Assembly (NCBI RefSeq): GCF_900475595.1
Contig: NZ_LS483397.1
Location: 219,001-283,000, forward strand
DNA length: 64,000 bases
Direction of reading: 5' to 3'
From: Streptococcus uberis
Lineage (GTDB): Bacteria; Bacillota; Bacilli; Lactobacillales; Streptococcaceae
Part shown: positions 45,227 to 52,739 of the stretch, piece after piece
Layout of the letters: each line of letters begins with the position of its first letter
How positions within the stretch are numbered: position 1 is the first letter of the stretch
Made by a program: the position numbers and the translations under genes
The notes under the pieces: generated by a model
Databases searched by the model: none
What the model saw: the letters and a program-made list of their open reading frames with translations, nothing else
What the model was told of the DNA's origin: nothing

Positions 45227-45321
45227 GTAAGGAATATAATGATTTTAATCGACAAAAAGTTGCAAGATTAGAATATGAGGAGCTTGACATCATTACATGT
45301 AAAAATAAATATATAAGTTGA
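45223..45321 (+). pseudogene. Truncated lipase-effector N-terminus (copy 1)
   Basis: A 32-codon frame, MSKEYNDFNRQKVARLEY..., that aligns with the N-terminal segment of the two complete lipases (compare LSDRDRIKIAKQEY in copy 3). It ends in unrelated sequence. It marks a third module that has lost its lipase body and partners. The TTGACT at its 3' end serves as the -35 of the next DUF1310 gene (TTGACT, 17 nt, TAAATT at 45341-45346). Confidence 0.6.
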
Positions 45322-45386
45322 CTTTATTGTATACTATAAGTAAATTATTTAAGAGTTTGTTTATAGGATATTATAAAGGAGTTAAA

Positions 45387-45785
45387 ATGAATTTAAAAAA
45401 GATTGTATATATTCTTTTAGGGTTATTAATTGCAGTAGGTATTTTAGTAGGAGGACATAAATTGCAAGAAAAACGTGAATATGATCAAATGGTAGAAATA
45501 GTTGAAAGTAAAGAAGTTAAAAATCTTATTGAAGATGATTTAAAATTCTTTGATAAAAATGCGTTATCAAATAAAGGTAGAGTTAAAGAATATAGTATTG
45601 ATAAAAAATCAATAAAAAAAAATCCAATGGGTGGTATTAGTTTTGTAATACATGTTAACAATAATAAACGATATTATATCTCTTATACACTTGTAAAAGA
45701 ATTACCTGATAAAAAGATAACGATAGGTGCTTCGGGGATGTCAGGTGATTTAGATATGTTAATAAAGGATAAAACAAATGAGTAA
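45387..45785 (+). CDS. DUF1310-family membrane-anchored protein (copy 2)
   Basis: About 132 residues. The N-terminal 43 residues are virtually the same as copies 1 and 3 (one transmembrane helix, GGHKLQEKREYDQMVEIVESKE); the rest is divergent but keeps KNPMGGI. The ATG at 45387 follows AAAGGAG, and an upstream in-frame extension overlaps the promoter. It overlaps the lipase gene by 8 nt, so the two are translationally coupled. This is consistent with a membrane immunity protein for a lipase toxin (inference). Confidence 0.82.
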   Translation: MNLKKIVYILLGLLIAVGILVGGHKLQEKREYDQMVEIVESKEVKNLIEDDLKFFDKNALSNKGRVKEYSIDKKSIKKNPMGGISFVIHVNNNKRYYISYTLVKELPDKKITIGASGMSGDLDMLIKDKTNE

Positions 45786-47022
45786 AGATAATTTAACAGA
45801 ATTTGACCGAAGACTAATTACTGGAGAAGGATATTCTAATTACTCACCGAATGATAAAGTGAAAGTTATTAGTAAAGGTGAAAGAAAAGATATTGGTACT
45901 GTCCGTGAAGTCGTTACTGATGACTTCGGTCAAAAAGCTTATGTTATTCAAAGTGTTGATAAAAAGGAAGTTTCTGTTATCTACAGAGGATCAGAAGGAC
46001 CAGGTACGAAAGGCTCTGCTGTGGATTGGCTCGAAAATGATATTCCAATGGCAGATAAAATCATAAATGGGAAAAAGGGGGTTACACCTCAATTAGCTAC
46101 ATCTGCAAATACTCTAAACAATGTTTTAGCGAATGATGACTATAAAGGTGCAGACATTGTCGTTTATGGTCATTCATTAGGTTCAATGGATGCTCAATAT
46201 GCTTTGGCTAATGTAAAAGATCCTTCACGTATTAAAGGGGCTTATATTTACCAAGGGCCAAATATCTATGGAACTCTTTCAAAAGAGCAACAAGAAAAAG
46301 TAGATAGTATGAAATACCGTATTCAGAATTACGTTGACGAGAAGGATATCATTCCAATTGGGTACTTACCATATGGAAGTACTCAAGCAGTAGGTATAGT
46401 ACATCACGTTGATAGTAAATGGTCAACATTTGATCCTAATATAACCAAAACAATTGGTGATCAACATTTGTGGGGAGGGTATCAGTATAATGCTGATGGT
46501 TCCTTGAAAATATTAGATACGACATCCCAAATGGAGACAACCTATTCTGAAGCTCTTGATGTAACAGCCACAGGTTTATATGTCTACGAGCAAGACAAGA
46601 AAAAATTCCAAAAATCTGGCAAGGGTATAAGCTCACATGAAAAAATCTTCTTGGATGCTGAACAAGCTACAGTTATTGCAAGTGGTTTAGTCTCTACTGC
46701 TGAAACTGCCTTAGAAGAAATCAAATCATCTGCGAAAGCAGCTGTTGAAGAAGCTGAAGAACTTTGGAATACAACTAAAAGCATGCCTTTTGGTATTACA
46801 GAGCTTACGGAAGCAGAGTTGGCAGAAGCCTATGCAGAAGGTGGTGTCACCTATGAGAGCATAGTAACTAAAACAGAGACCCATTTTGATAAAAAAGTCG
46901 CTAAAGCAGAAGAATTGGTAACTACTTACACGACTTTGAAAAGTGATATTCAATCTGGTGTTGAAACCATGTTGTCTAAGGATAGTGAATTAGCAGGAGA
47001 TTTTAAAGCATGGGAAGCATAG
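45778..47022 (+). CDS. Putative T7SS lipase effector with C-terminal helical targeting region (copy 2)
   Basis: A 414-residue protein. Residues ~40-245 form an alpha/beta-hydrolase lipase domain with nucleophile elbow VVYGHSLGSMDAQ (Ser133); likely acid Asp187 or 190 (NYVDEKDIIP) and His230 (DQHLWGGY). Residues ~255-414 are helical and Ala/Glu-rich, like an LXG module placed at the C-terminus. This is the reversed order described for the staphylococcal T7SS lipase TslA (recalled, not searched). No signal peptide. It overlaps a small helical gene by 13 nt. The first ~40 residues differ from the other copy; after ~residue 83 the copies are nearly identical. Confidence 0.78.
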   Translation: MSKDNLTEFDRRLITGEGYSNYSPNDKVKVISKGERKDIGTVREVVTDDFGQKAYVIQSVDKKEVSVIYRGSEGPGTKGSAVDWLENDIPMADKIINGKKGVTPQLATSANTLNNVLANDDYKGADIVVYGHSLGSMDAQYALANVKDPSRIKGAYIYQGPNIYGTLSKEQQEKVDSMKYRIQNYVDEKDIIPIGYLPYGSTQAVGIVHHVDSKWSTFDPNITKTIGDQHLWGGYQYNADGSLKILDTTSQMETTYSEALDVTATGLYVYEQDKKKFQKSGKGISSHEKIFLDAEQATVIASGLVSTAETALEEIKSSAKAAVEEAEELWNTTKSMPFGITELTEAELAEAYAEGGVTYESIVTKTETHFDKKVAKAEELVTTYTTLKSDIQSGVETMLSKDSELAGDFKAWEA

Positions 47023-47411
47023 ACTCTTTAGATGATGAGCTCATGAAAAGTCAAGAAGATTTAGAAAAGTTGGAAGATCATTACCATCTAAATAGCTTAG
47101 CTATTTCCGAAAAATTCTATGAATTGGAAGATAGGCGTTCAGAATTTGAAAGGATGCTTCAGGAGACTTACGAAGCAACTAGTCATCAACTTCGTCAAGA
47201 TGAATTTGTAGATGAAGAAGCCTTTATGGGCCTGACTCAGATTATCGAGTCATTTCAAGATGATTTTGATACAGAGTATGCTAAAGAAAACAGAAGATTA
47301 AGGACTTTAGAAGAAGATACGAACCAAGCGTATTATAAGAAACGACAGGATATCGAGAGAAAGATGGATCAATTGATGTCAGAAAGGAGAGACAATGGGA
47401 ATCGTTGGTGA
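47010..47411 (+). CDS. Small coiled-coil partner protein (copy 2)
   Basis: A 133-residue, highly charged, all-helical protein (MGSIDSLDDELMKSQEDLEKLE..., ending SERRDNGNRW) overlapping the lipase by 13 nt and the next gene by 17 nt. Size and position match LXG-associated helper proteins (DUF3958/Lap2-like or TlaA-type), which bind the helical targeting module before export. Copy 3 differs at only a few positions. Confidence 0.7.
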   Translation: MGSIDSLDDELMKSQEDLEKLEDHYHLNSLAISEKFYELEDRRSEFERMLQETYEATSHQLRQDEFVDEEAFMGLTQIIESFQDDFDTEYAKENRRLRTLEEDTNQAYYKKRQDIERKMDQLMSERRDNGNRW

Positions 47412-47676
47412 TTATGTCACGGGGAAAACAGATATCAAAGCTTTAAAGAAGAAACTGGATAAATTGCTTGTCACAAGTGTTCATGCCCCACGCAAAAAAC
47501 ATAATCGAAGAAGTATTGTTTCTACATATGATGACAAGATTGAGACCACTGCTAGTACAGCTAAAGCAAGTATTACAGCAATTGCAGGTCAAATAGATAC
47601 TGCTATTAAGGGACAGTTTAGAAGCAAAGTTGAAACGGTTCTTGATAATAACAGTACAAAATATGATGATATCTAA
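47395..47676 (+). CDS. Small WXG100-like partner protein (copy 2)
   Basis: A 93-residue basic/helical protein with a KLDKLLVTSVHAPRKKHNRR linker split between two helices and a YDDI C-terminus. Position and size resemble WXG100-like Lap1/TlaA helper proteins that pair with LXG-type modules, although no WXG is present. The protein is identical in copy 3. It ends the operon. Confidence 0.65.
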   Translation: MGIVGDYVTGKTDIKALKKKLDKLLVTSVHAPRKKHNRRSIVSTYDDKIETTASTAKASITAIAGQIDTAIKGQFRSKVETVLDNNSTKYDDI

Positions 47677-47820
47677 GAATTATATTTACTTATGGCATAC
47701 GAGAATGGTTAGGGCTAAATAGTTTAGCTCTTTTTAATATTCTAAAGTTATCCTTTTTTGAATAAATAAATAACTTACTTTTTTCGGGGACAAATAGTGG
47801 GACGAATCCTCATTAGACAA

Positions 47821-47852
47821 GAAAAAAAGCCTTTAAACAAAGGCTTTTTCTT
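47821..47852. terminator. Bidirectional terminator (copy)
   Basis: AAAAAGCCTTT / AAAGGCTTTTT stem, identical to the one beside tRNA-Lys at 50955-50985, carried along in the duplication. Confidence 0.88.
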
Positions 47853-47863
47853 ATATAGTTATA

Positions 47864-47876
47864 TGCCCCCTACAGG
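47864..47876 (-). repeat. Duplicated 3' end of tRNA-Lys (att-like)
   Basis: TGCCCCCTACAGG is identical to 50998-51010, the final 13 nt of the tRNA-Lys gene read on the minus strand, and homology stops immediately after it. This is how attL/attR remnants of tRNA-integrating elements look. Confidence 0.7.
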
Positions 47877-48148
47877 ATAAAACTGAGGTTTGTTAAAGTG
47901 CGATAAGTGATGTTATTAGGTGTTTAAGGCTGTTTTGAACCGATAATTAATGTTAAGTGATGTCATAAATTGAAATTTTGGTGGGCAATCGGTGGGCAAA
48001 TAAGTAAAAATATAGAATAAATAAGGAAGTATAATTTTCGTATTTGTTGTGTATTTATACAATAACAAGAAATTGGTATCTTTTTATAAAATATTAGTGT
48101 TTTAATAAACAAAGTATTATAATGAGATTATAGAAAAGAGGATGCTTT

Positions 48149-48439
48149 ATGTCACAAATAAAATTAACACCAGAAGAACTTCGTACATCAGCGCAGAAAT
48201 ATACAACTGGCTCACAATCTATTACAGATGTGTTAACTGCTTTAACGCAAGAGCAAGCAGTTATTGATGAGAATTGGGATGGTACAGCATTTGATAGTTT
48301 TGAAGCACAGTTCAATGAACTGTCACCAAAAATCACACAATTTGCACAATTGTTAGAAGATATTAATCAACAATTGCTTAAAGTAGCAGATGTTGTTGAA
48401 CAAACAGACTCTGATATTGCTTCACAGATTAATCGGTAA
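48149..48439 (+). CDS. esxA: WXG100-family protein (EsxA-like)
   Basis: A 96-residue protein with the family layout: two helices around a central WXG turn (ENWDGTAF, W43-D-G45) and a helical C-terminus ending EQTDSDIASQINR. It is the secreted core substrate type of type VII secretion systems. A GAGG site precedes the ATG. It has its own promoter region and starts the second complete effector module. No EssA/EssB/EssC/EsaA genes are in the window. This may be an orphan copy or T7SS genes may lie elsewhere. Confidence 0.85.
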   Translation: MSQIKLTPEELRTSAQKYTTGSQSITDVLTALTQEQAVIDENWDGTAFDSFEAQFNELSPKITQFAQLLEDINQQLLKVADVVEQTDSDIASQINR

Positions 48440-48543
48440 TTGGCTTTTTCCCATTCATAAGTATAACTTAGGAGGGCGTAAGCCTTCCTATTTTTAGTAT
48501 GTTTAGTAGAGGGTATTTTATTGATTACATTAAAGGAGTTAAA

Positions 48544-48945
48544 ATGAATTTTAAAAAGATTATATATATTCTTTTAGGGTTATTAATTGCAGTAGGTATT
48601 TTAGTAGGAGGACATAAATTGCAAGAAAAACGTGAATATGATCAGATGGTAGAAATTGTTGAAAGTAAAGAAGCAAAACTAGTTTTCGAAAAGACAATTT
48701 TTAATATAGAACCTAAAGCTTTTAAAGATGGAGCTATTATACAAAAGTATAAAATTGATAAAGATTCAATCAAACATAATCCTATGGGAGGGATAAATGT
48801 GACTTTAATTATTAATAATGACAAAACTTTAAAAATATATAGTTTACTAAATAGAGAAAGTGATGGTAAGTTAGTTGAAGAGGGTGGGGGATATTCAAAA
48901 AATCTTGTAAGGTTATTGGAGAAGAAAAATGACTCAATTAAGTGA
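48544..48945 (+). CDS. DUF1310-family membrane-anchored protein (copy 3)
   Basis: About 133 residues; the ATG at 48544 follows AAAGGAG. N-terminal ~40 residues as in copies 1 and 2, C-terminal domain divergent but with the HNPMGGI form of the motif. It overlaps the following lipase gene by 17 nt. The repeated pairing of a variable DUF1310 domain with each lipase copy suggests matched immunity. Confidence 0.82.
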   Translation: MNFKKIIYILLGLLIAVGILVGGHKLQEKREYDQMVEIVESKEAKLVFEKTIFNIEPKAFKDGAIIQKYKIDKDSIKHNPMGGINVTLIINNDKTLKIYSLLNRESDGKLVEEGGGYSKNLVRLLEKKNDSIK

Positions 48946-50155
48946 TCGTGATAGGATAAAGATAGCAAAACAAGAATATGAACCATATGGAGTTGGGGAT
49001 CAAATGGTTGCTGGTTCAGAGACTGTAGGTACTGTCCGTGAAGTCATTACTGATGACTTCGGTCAAAAAGCTTATGTCATCCAGAGTGAGGATAAAAAAG
49101 AAGTATCAGTCATTTATAGAGGATCTGAGGGTCCAGGAACACCAGGATCAAAGGTTGATTGGCTCGAAAATGATATTCCAATGGCAGACAAAATCATAAA
49201 TGGGAAAAAGGGGGTTACACCTCAATTAGCTACATCGGCAAATACTCTAAACAATGTTTTAGCGAATGATGACTATAAAGGTGCAGACATTGTCGTTTAT
49301 GGTCATTCATTAGGTTCAATGGATGCTCAATATGCTTTGGCTAATGTAAAAGATCCTTCACGTATTAAAGGGGCTTATATTTACCAAGGGCCAAATATCT
49401 ATGGAACTCTTTCAAAAGAGCAACAAGAAAAAGTAGATAGTATGAAATACCGTATTCAGAATTACGTTGACGAGAAGGATATCATACCAATTGGGTACTT
49501 ACCATATGGAAGTACTCAAGCAGTAGGTATAGTACATCACGTTGATAGTAAATGGTCAACATTTGATCCTAATATAACCAAAACAATTGGTGATCAACAT
49601 TTGTGGGGAGGGTATCAGTATAATGCTGATGGTTCTTTGAAAATATTAGATACGACATCCCAAATGGAGACAACCTATTCTGAAGCTCTTGATGTAACAG
49701 CCACAGGTTTATATGTCTACGAGCAAGACAAGAAAAAGTTCCAAAAATCTGGTAAAGGTATAAGTTCACATGAAAAAATCTTCTTGGATGCAGAACAAGC
49801 AACGGTTATTGCTAGTGGTTTAGTCTCTACTGCTGAAACAGCTTTAGAGGAAATCAAATCATCTGCACAAACAGCTGTTGAAGAAGCTGAAGAACTCTGG
49901 AACACTACTAAAGATATGCCCTTTGGGATAACAGAGCTTACGGAAGCAGAGTTGGCAGAAGCCTATGCAGAAGGTGGTGTTACCTATGAGAGCATAGTAA
50001 CTAAAACAGATACCCATTTTGATAAGAAAGTCGCTAAAGCAGAAGAATTGGTAACCACTTACACGACTTTGAAAAGTGATATTCAATCTGGTGTTGAAAC
50101 CATGTTGTCTAAGGATAGTGAATTAGCAGGGGATTTTAAAGCATGGGAAGCATAG
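48929..50155 (+). CDS. Putative T7SS lipase effector with C-terminal helical targeting region (copy 3)
   Basis: A 408-residue paralogue of the lipase at 45778. The first ~35 residues (MTQLSDRDRIKIAKQEYEPY...) are unrelated in detail to copy 2. Residues ~36-77 are similar in protein but diverged in DNA. From the WLENDIP segment onward the two genes are nearly identical, including GHSLGSMDAQ and the C-terminal helices. GGAG seven nt before the ATG. Export by a T7SS is inferred from architecture and from the WXG100 gene just upstream. Confidence 0.78.
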   Translation: MTQLSDRDRIKIAKQEYEPYGVGDQMVAGSETVGTVREVITDDFGQKAYVIQSEDKKEVSVIYRGSEGPGTPGSKVDWLENDIPMADKIINGKKGVTPQLATSANTLNNVLANDDYKGADIVVYGHSLGSMDAQYALANVKDPSRIKGAYIYQGPNIYGTLSKEQQEKVDSMKYRIQNYVDEKDIIPIGYLPYGSTQAVGIVHHVDSKWSTFDPNITKTIGDQHLWGGYQYNADGSLKILDTTSQMETTYSEALDVTATGLYVYEQDKKKFQKSGKGISSHEKIFLDAEQATVIASGLVSTAETALEEIKSSAQTAVEEAEELWNTTKDMPFGITELTEAELAEAYAEGGVTYESIVTKTDTHFDKKVAKAEELVTTYTTLKSDIQSGVETMLSKDSELAGDFKAWEA

Positions 50156-50544
50156 ACTCTTTAGATGATGAGCTCATGAAAAGTCAAGAAGATTTAGAAA
50201 AGTTGGAAGATCATTACCATCTAAATAGCTTAGCTATTTCCGAAAAATTTTATGAATTGGAAGATAGGCGTTCAGAATTTGAAAGGATGCTTCAGGAGAC
50301 TTACGAAGCAACTAGTCATCAACTTCGTCAAGATGAATTTGTAGATGAAGAAGCCTTTATGGGCATGACTCAGATTATCGAGTCATTTCAAGATGATTTT
50401 GATACAGAGTATGCTAAAGAAAACAGAAGATTAAGGACTTTAGAAGAAGATACGAACCAAGAGTATTACAAGAAACGACAGGCTATCGAGAGAAAGATGG
50501 ATCAATTGATGTCAGAAAGGAGAGACAATGGGAATCGTTGGTGA
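50143..50544 (+). CDS. Small coiled-coil partner protein (copy 3)
   Basis: A 133-residue, nearly identical duplicate of the protein at 47010 (Leu to Met in EAFMGMTQ, Ala to Glu in TNQEYYK, Asp to Ala in KRQAIER). It overlaps the lipase by 13 nt. Same proposed role as effector export partner. Confidence 0.7.
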   Translation: MGSIDSLDDELMKSQEDLEKLEDHYHLNSLAISEKFYELEDRRSEFERMLQETYEATSHQLRQDEFVDEEAFMGMTQIIESFQDDFDTEYAKENRRLRTLEEDTNQEYYKKRQAIERKMDQLMSERRDNGNRW

Positions 50545-50809
50545 TTATGTCACGGGGAAAACAGATATCAAGGCTTTAAAGAAGAAACTGGATAAATTGC
50601 TTGTCACAAGTGTTCATGCCCCACGCAAAAAACATAATCGAAGAAGTATTGTTTCTACATATGATGACAAGATTGAGACCACTGCTAGTACAGCTAAAGC
50701 AAGTATTACAGCTATAGCAGGTCAAATAGATACTGCTATTAAGGGACAGTTTAGAAGCAAAGTTGAAACGGTTCTTGATAATAACAGTACAAAATATGAT
50801 GATATCTAA
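50528..50809 (+). CDS. Small WXG100-like partner protein (copy 3)
   Basis: A 93-residue protein identical in sequence to the one at 47395, with a few silent base changes in the gene. It overlaps the preceding gene by 17 nt and ends the second module. Confidence 0.65.
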   Translation: MGIVGDYVTGKTDIKALKKKLDKLLVTSVHAPRKKHNRRSIVSTYDDKIETTASTAKASITAIAGQIDTAIKGQFRSKVETVLDNNSTKYDDI

Positions 50810-50954
50810 GAATTATATTTACTTATGGCATACGAGAATGATTAGGGCTAAACAGTTTAGCTCTTTTTAATATTCTAAAGTTATCCTTTTTTGAACTAAA
50901 TAAATAACTTACTTTTTTCGGGGACAAATAGTGGGACGAATCCTCATTAGACAA

Positions 50955-50985
50955 GAAAAAAAGCCTTTAAACAAAGGCTTTTTCT
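50955..50985. terminator. Bidirectional terminator
   Basis: AAAAAGCCTTT / AAAGGCTTTTT stem that can end both the effector operon (plus) and the 6S/tRNA-Lys transcript (minus). Confidence 0.88.
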
Positions 50986-50997
50986 TATATAGTTATA

Positions 50998-51070
50998 TGC
51001 CCCCTACAGGGCTCGAACCTGTGACCCATAGATTAAGAGTCTACTGCTCTACCAACTGAGCTAAGAAGGC
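50998..51070 (-). tRNA. tRNA-Lys (anticodon CTT)
   Basis: A 73-nt cloverleaf on the minus strand: acceptor GCCTTCT with AGGGGGC (two G-T pairs), D-loop GCTCAGTTGGTAGAGC, anticodon loop CTCTTAA giving CTT, T-arm ACAGGTTCGAGCCCTGT, discriminator A. CCA is not encoded. This tRNA is a known integration hotspot for streptococcal ICEs, and its 3' end is duplicated at 47864-47876. Confidence 0.95.
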
Positions 51071-51071
51071 A

Positions 51072-51282
51072 AAAAAGAAAGCTGTATTGGCACCGGTGGT
51101 TCGCGTTTTGTATTGAACCCGCGCAATTAAGCAGGTGGGTAACCTGTTTTCTCTTTGCAGTTGCTTCCGCGTGAAACGGCTTGCATACTAGAGAAAAAAC
51201 TTGTTTCCCGATAATACAAAAAAATAGTCGGTCAACACATAGATGCGAACTCGTATGCCACAGCAATTCTGTTTTTCTATGT
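51072..51282 (-). ncRNA. ssrS: Probable 6S RNA
   Basis: A transcript of about 205 nt is predicted directly upstream of tRNA-Lys. Promoter: TTGAAA (51314-51309), 16 nt, TATGAT (51292-51287). Its ends pair over long range: AAAAA, GCTGT and GGC near the 5' end with GCC, ACAGC and TTTTT near the 3' end. GTTCGC with GCGAAC and TTTTGTATT with AATACAAAA extend a long interrupted rod. Length, rod shape and position fit streptococcal 6S RNA, an RNA polymerase regulator. I cannot confirm it by alignment. No protein frame here is convincing. Confidence 0.68.
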
Positions 51283-51364
51283 CTTTATCATACCACTTTT
51301 TGGAAAATTTTCAAGTCTTCTTGACGATTTTTTGGAAACGGTTACCCAATTTCATGGTTTTTCA

Positions 51365-52633
51365 TCACTGAGAAAGCTTGTCAATACGCGCTTTGTTAGC
51401 TCCTAGCGCACGTTCATATTTTCCTGTTTCATTGGCCTCAAAGTAATGACGTCCCACCAATTTGTCAGGCAAATATTGTTGTTTGACCCATTTTTCGGGG
51501 TATGCATGAGGATAGAGGTAATTTTGGGCGTTGCCCAGTTCTTTACTTCCGGAATAGTGGCCATCGCGAAGGTGTCTCGGAATTGGCAAGTTGCCTGATT
51601 TTTTAAGGTCACTAATTGCAGCATCCATGGCTTGGTAGGCAGAATTGGATTTTGGTGAAAGCGCCAAGTCGACTACAACGTTGGCAATTAATATCCTGGC
51701 TTCCGGAAACCCAATCTTTTGGGCGGCATCCAGTGCCGTAACGGTGTGAATTTGTGCATCAGGGTTGGCTAAGCCAATATCTTCGTAAGCAATGACCGTT
51801 AATCTTCTGGCAAGGCTTGGCAAATCACCAGCTTCTACCAATCTTGCAGCATAATGGAGACTGGCATTGACATCCGAACCGCGAATGGATTTTTGTAAGG
51901 CGGATAAAACATCATAATGACCATCTCCATTTTTATCCATAGTGATATAACTGCGTTGAAGACTGTTTTCCACGGTATCAAGTGTGATGTGTCTAAGACC
52001 GGCCTCGTTTGCTTGAGTCGACATAACGGCCAGGTCTAGTGAATTATAGGCAGATCTCAGGTCGCCATTAGTCGCTGTGGCTATGAAATCAAGAGCATCC
52101 TGATCCAATTCAATGGGGAAGTTATAGCCACGTTCTTTGTCCTTAATGGCTGTCGCGATAGCTTTTTTGATAGCCTCGTTAGATAAGGGTTCTAATTCAA
52201 AAATTTGGACTCGGCTTCGGATAGCTGGTGTAACTGAGAAAAAGGGGTTTTCTGTGGTGGCCCCTATCATGATAATATTGCCATTTTCTAAGAGGGGTAA
52301 GAGGAAGTCTTGTTTGGTTTTATCTAAGCGATGTATTTCATCTAGTAGGAGTACCAAGCCTCCTGAAAATTTGGCTTCTTCAGCGATTTCTTGGAGGCGT
52401 TTTTTGCTGTCGGTTGTAGCATTAAAGGTACGAAAGGCATATTGTGTTGTTCCGGCAATGGCGCTAGCAATTGAGGTTTTTCCAATTCCAGGCGGTCCGT
52501 AAAGAATCATTGATGACAACATATTAGCATCCACCATTCGGCGAATGATTTTGCCTTCCCCAACAAGATGTTCTTGTCCAATCACTTCGGAAATAGTTCG
52601 CGGTCTCATTCGTAATGCTAGATTATCTGGCAT
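51365..52633 (-). CDS. rarA: Replication-associated recombination protein RarA (MgsA)
   Basis: About 422 residues from the ATG at 52633 (AGGAGG, 5-nt spacing; the longer open frame to 52777 has no initiation site). AAA+ ATPase: Walker A LYGPPGIGKTS (~residue 45), Walker B LLLDEIHRLDK, sensor 1 GATTENPFF, then the MgsA tetramerisation domain (SIRGSDVNASLHYAARLVEAGDLPSLARRL). It acts at stalled replication forks. Confidence 0.93.
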   Translation of the reverse strand: MPDNLALRMRPRTISEVIGQEHLVGEGKIIRRMVDANMLSSMILYGPPGIGKTSIASAIAGTTQYAFRTFNATTDSKKRLQEIAEEAKFSGGLVLLLDEIHRLDKTKQDFLLPLLENGNIIMIGATTENPFFSVTPAIRSRVQIFELEPLSNEAIKKAIATAIKDKERGYNFPIELDQDALDFIATATNGDLRSAYNSLDLAVMSTQANEAGLRHITLDTVENSLQRSYITMDKNGDGHYDVLSALQKSIRGSDVNASLHYAARLVEAGDLPSLARRLTVIAYEDIGLANPDAQIHTVTALDAAQKIGFPEARILIANVVVDLALSPKSNSAYQAMDAAISDLKKSGNLPIPRHLRDGHYSGSKELGNAQNYLYPHAYPEKWVKQQYLPDKLVGRHYFEANETGKYERALGANKARIDKLSQ

Positions 52634-52739
52634 GACAGCCTCCTCTTGACGTTTGATAAGTATCCTTATTGTATCAAAAAATGAGAATTCTTTCAGTCTG
52701 CCTTGTTGTGACAAAAAGAAAAAGAACAGCAAAGTGTTC

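Larger units (their letters stand above)
47677..48148. other. Intermodule region with tRNA-Lys 3' fragment and repeat motifs
   Basis: 472 bases without a gene. The left 200 nt are a duplicate of the sequence that precedes tRNA-Lys at 50810-51010, ending with a copy of the last 13 nt of that tRNA (47864-47876). The middle holds AAGTGATGTTAT (47905) and AAGTGATGTCAT (47955), and tandem GGTGGGCAA (47980 and 47991), which look like integrase arm-type sites. The right end is the WXG100 promoter. Confidence 0.6.

Noticed and set aside
46436..46953. Several open frames antisense to the lipase gene (and the same at 49569-50086)
   Set aside because: They mirror a clearly coding gene, recur only because the lipase is duplicated, and lack initiation signals.
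51033..51266. Open frame on the minus strand over tRNA-Lys and the upstream RNA
   Set aside because: It lies within a structured RNA gene and the tRNA, has no ribosome-binding site and no protein-like composition.
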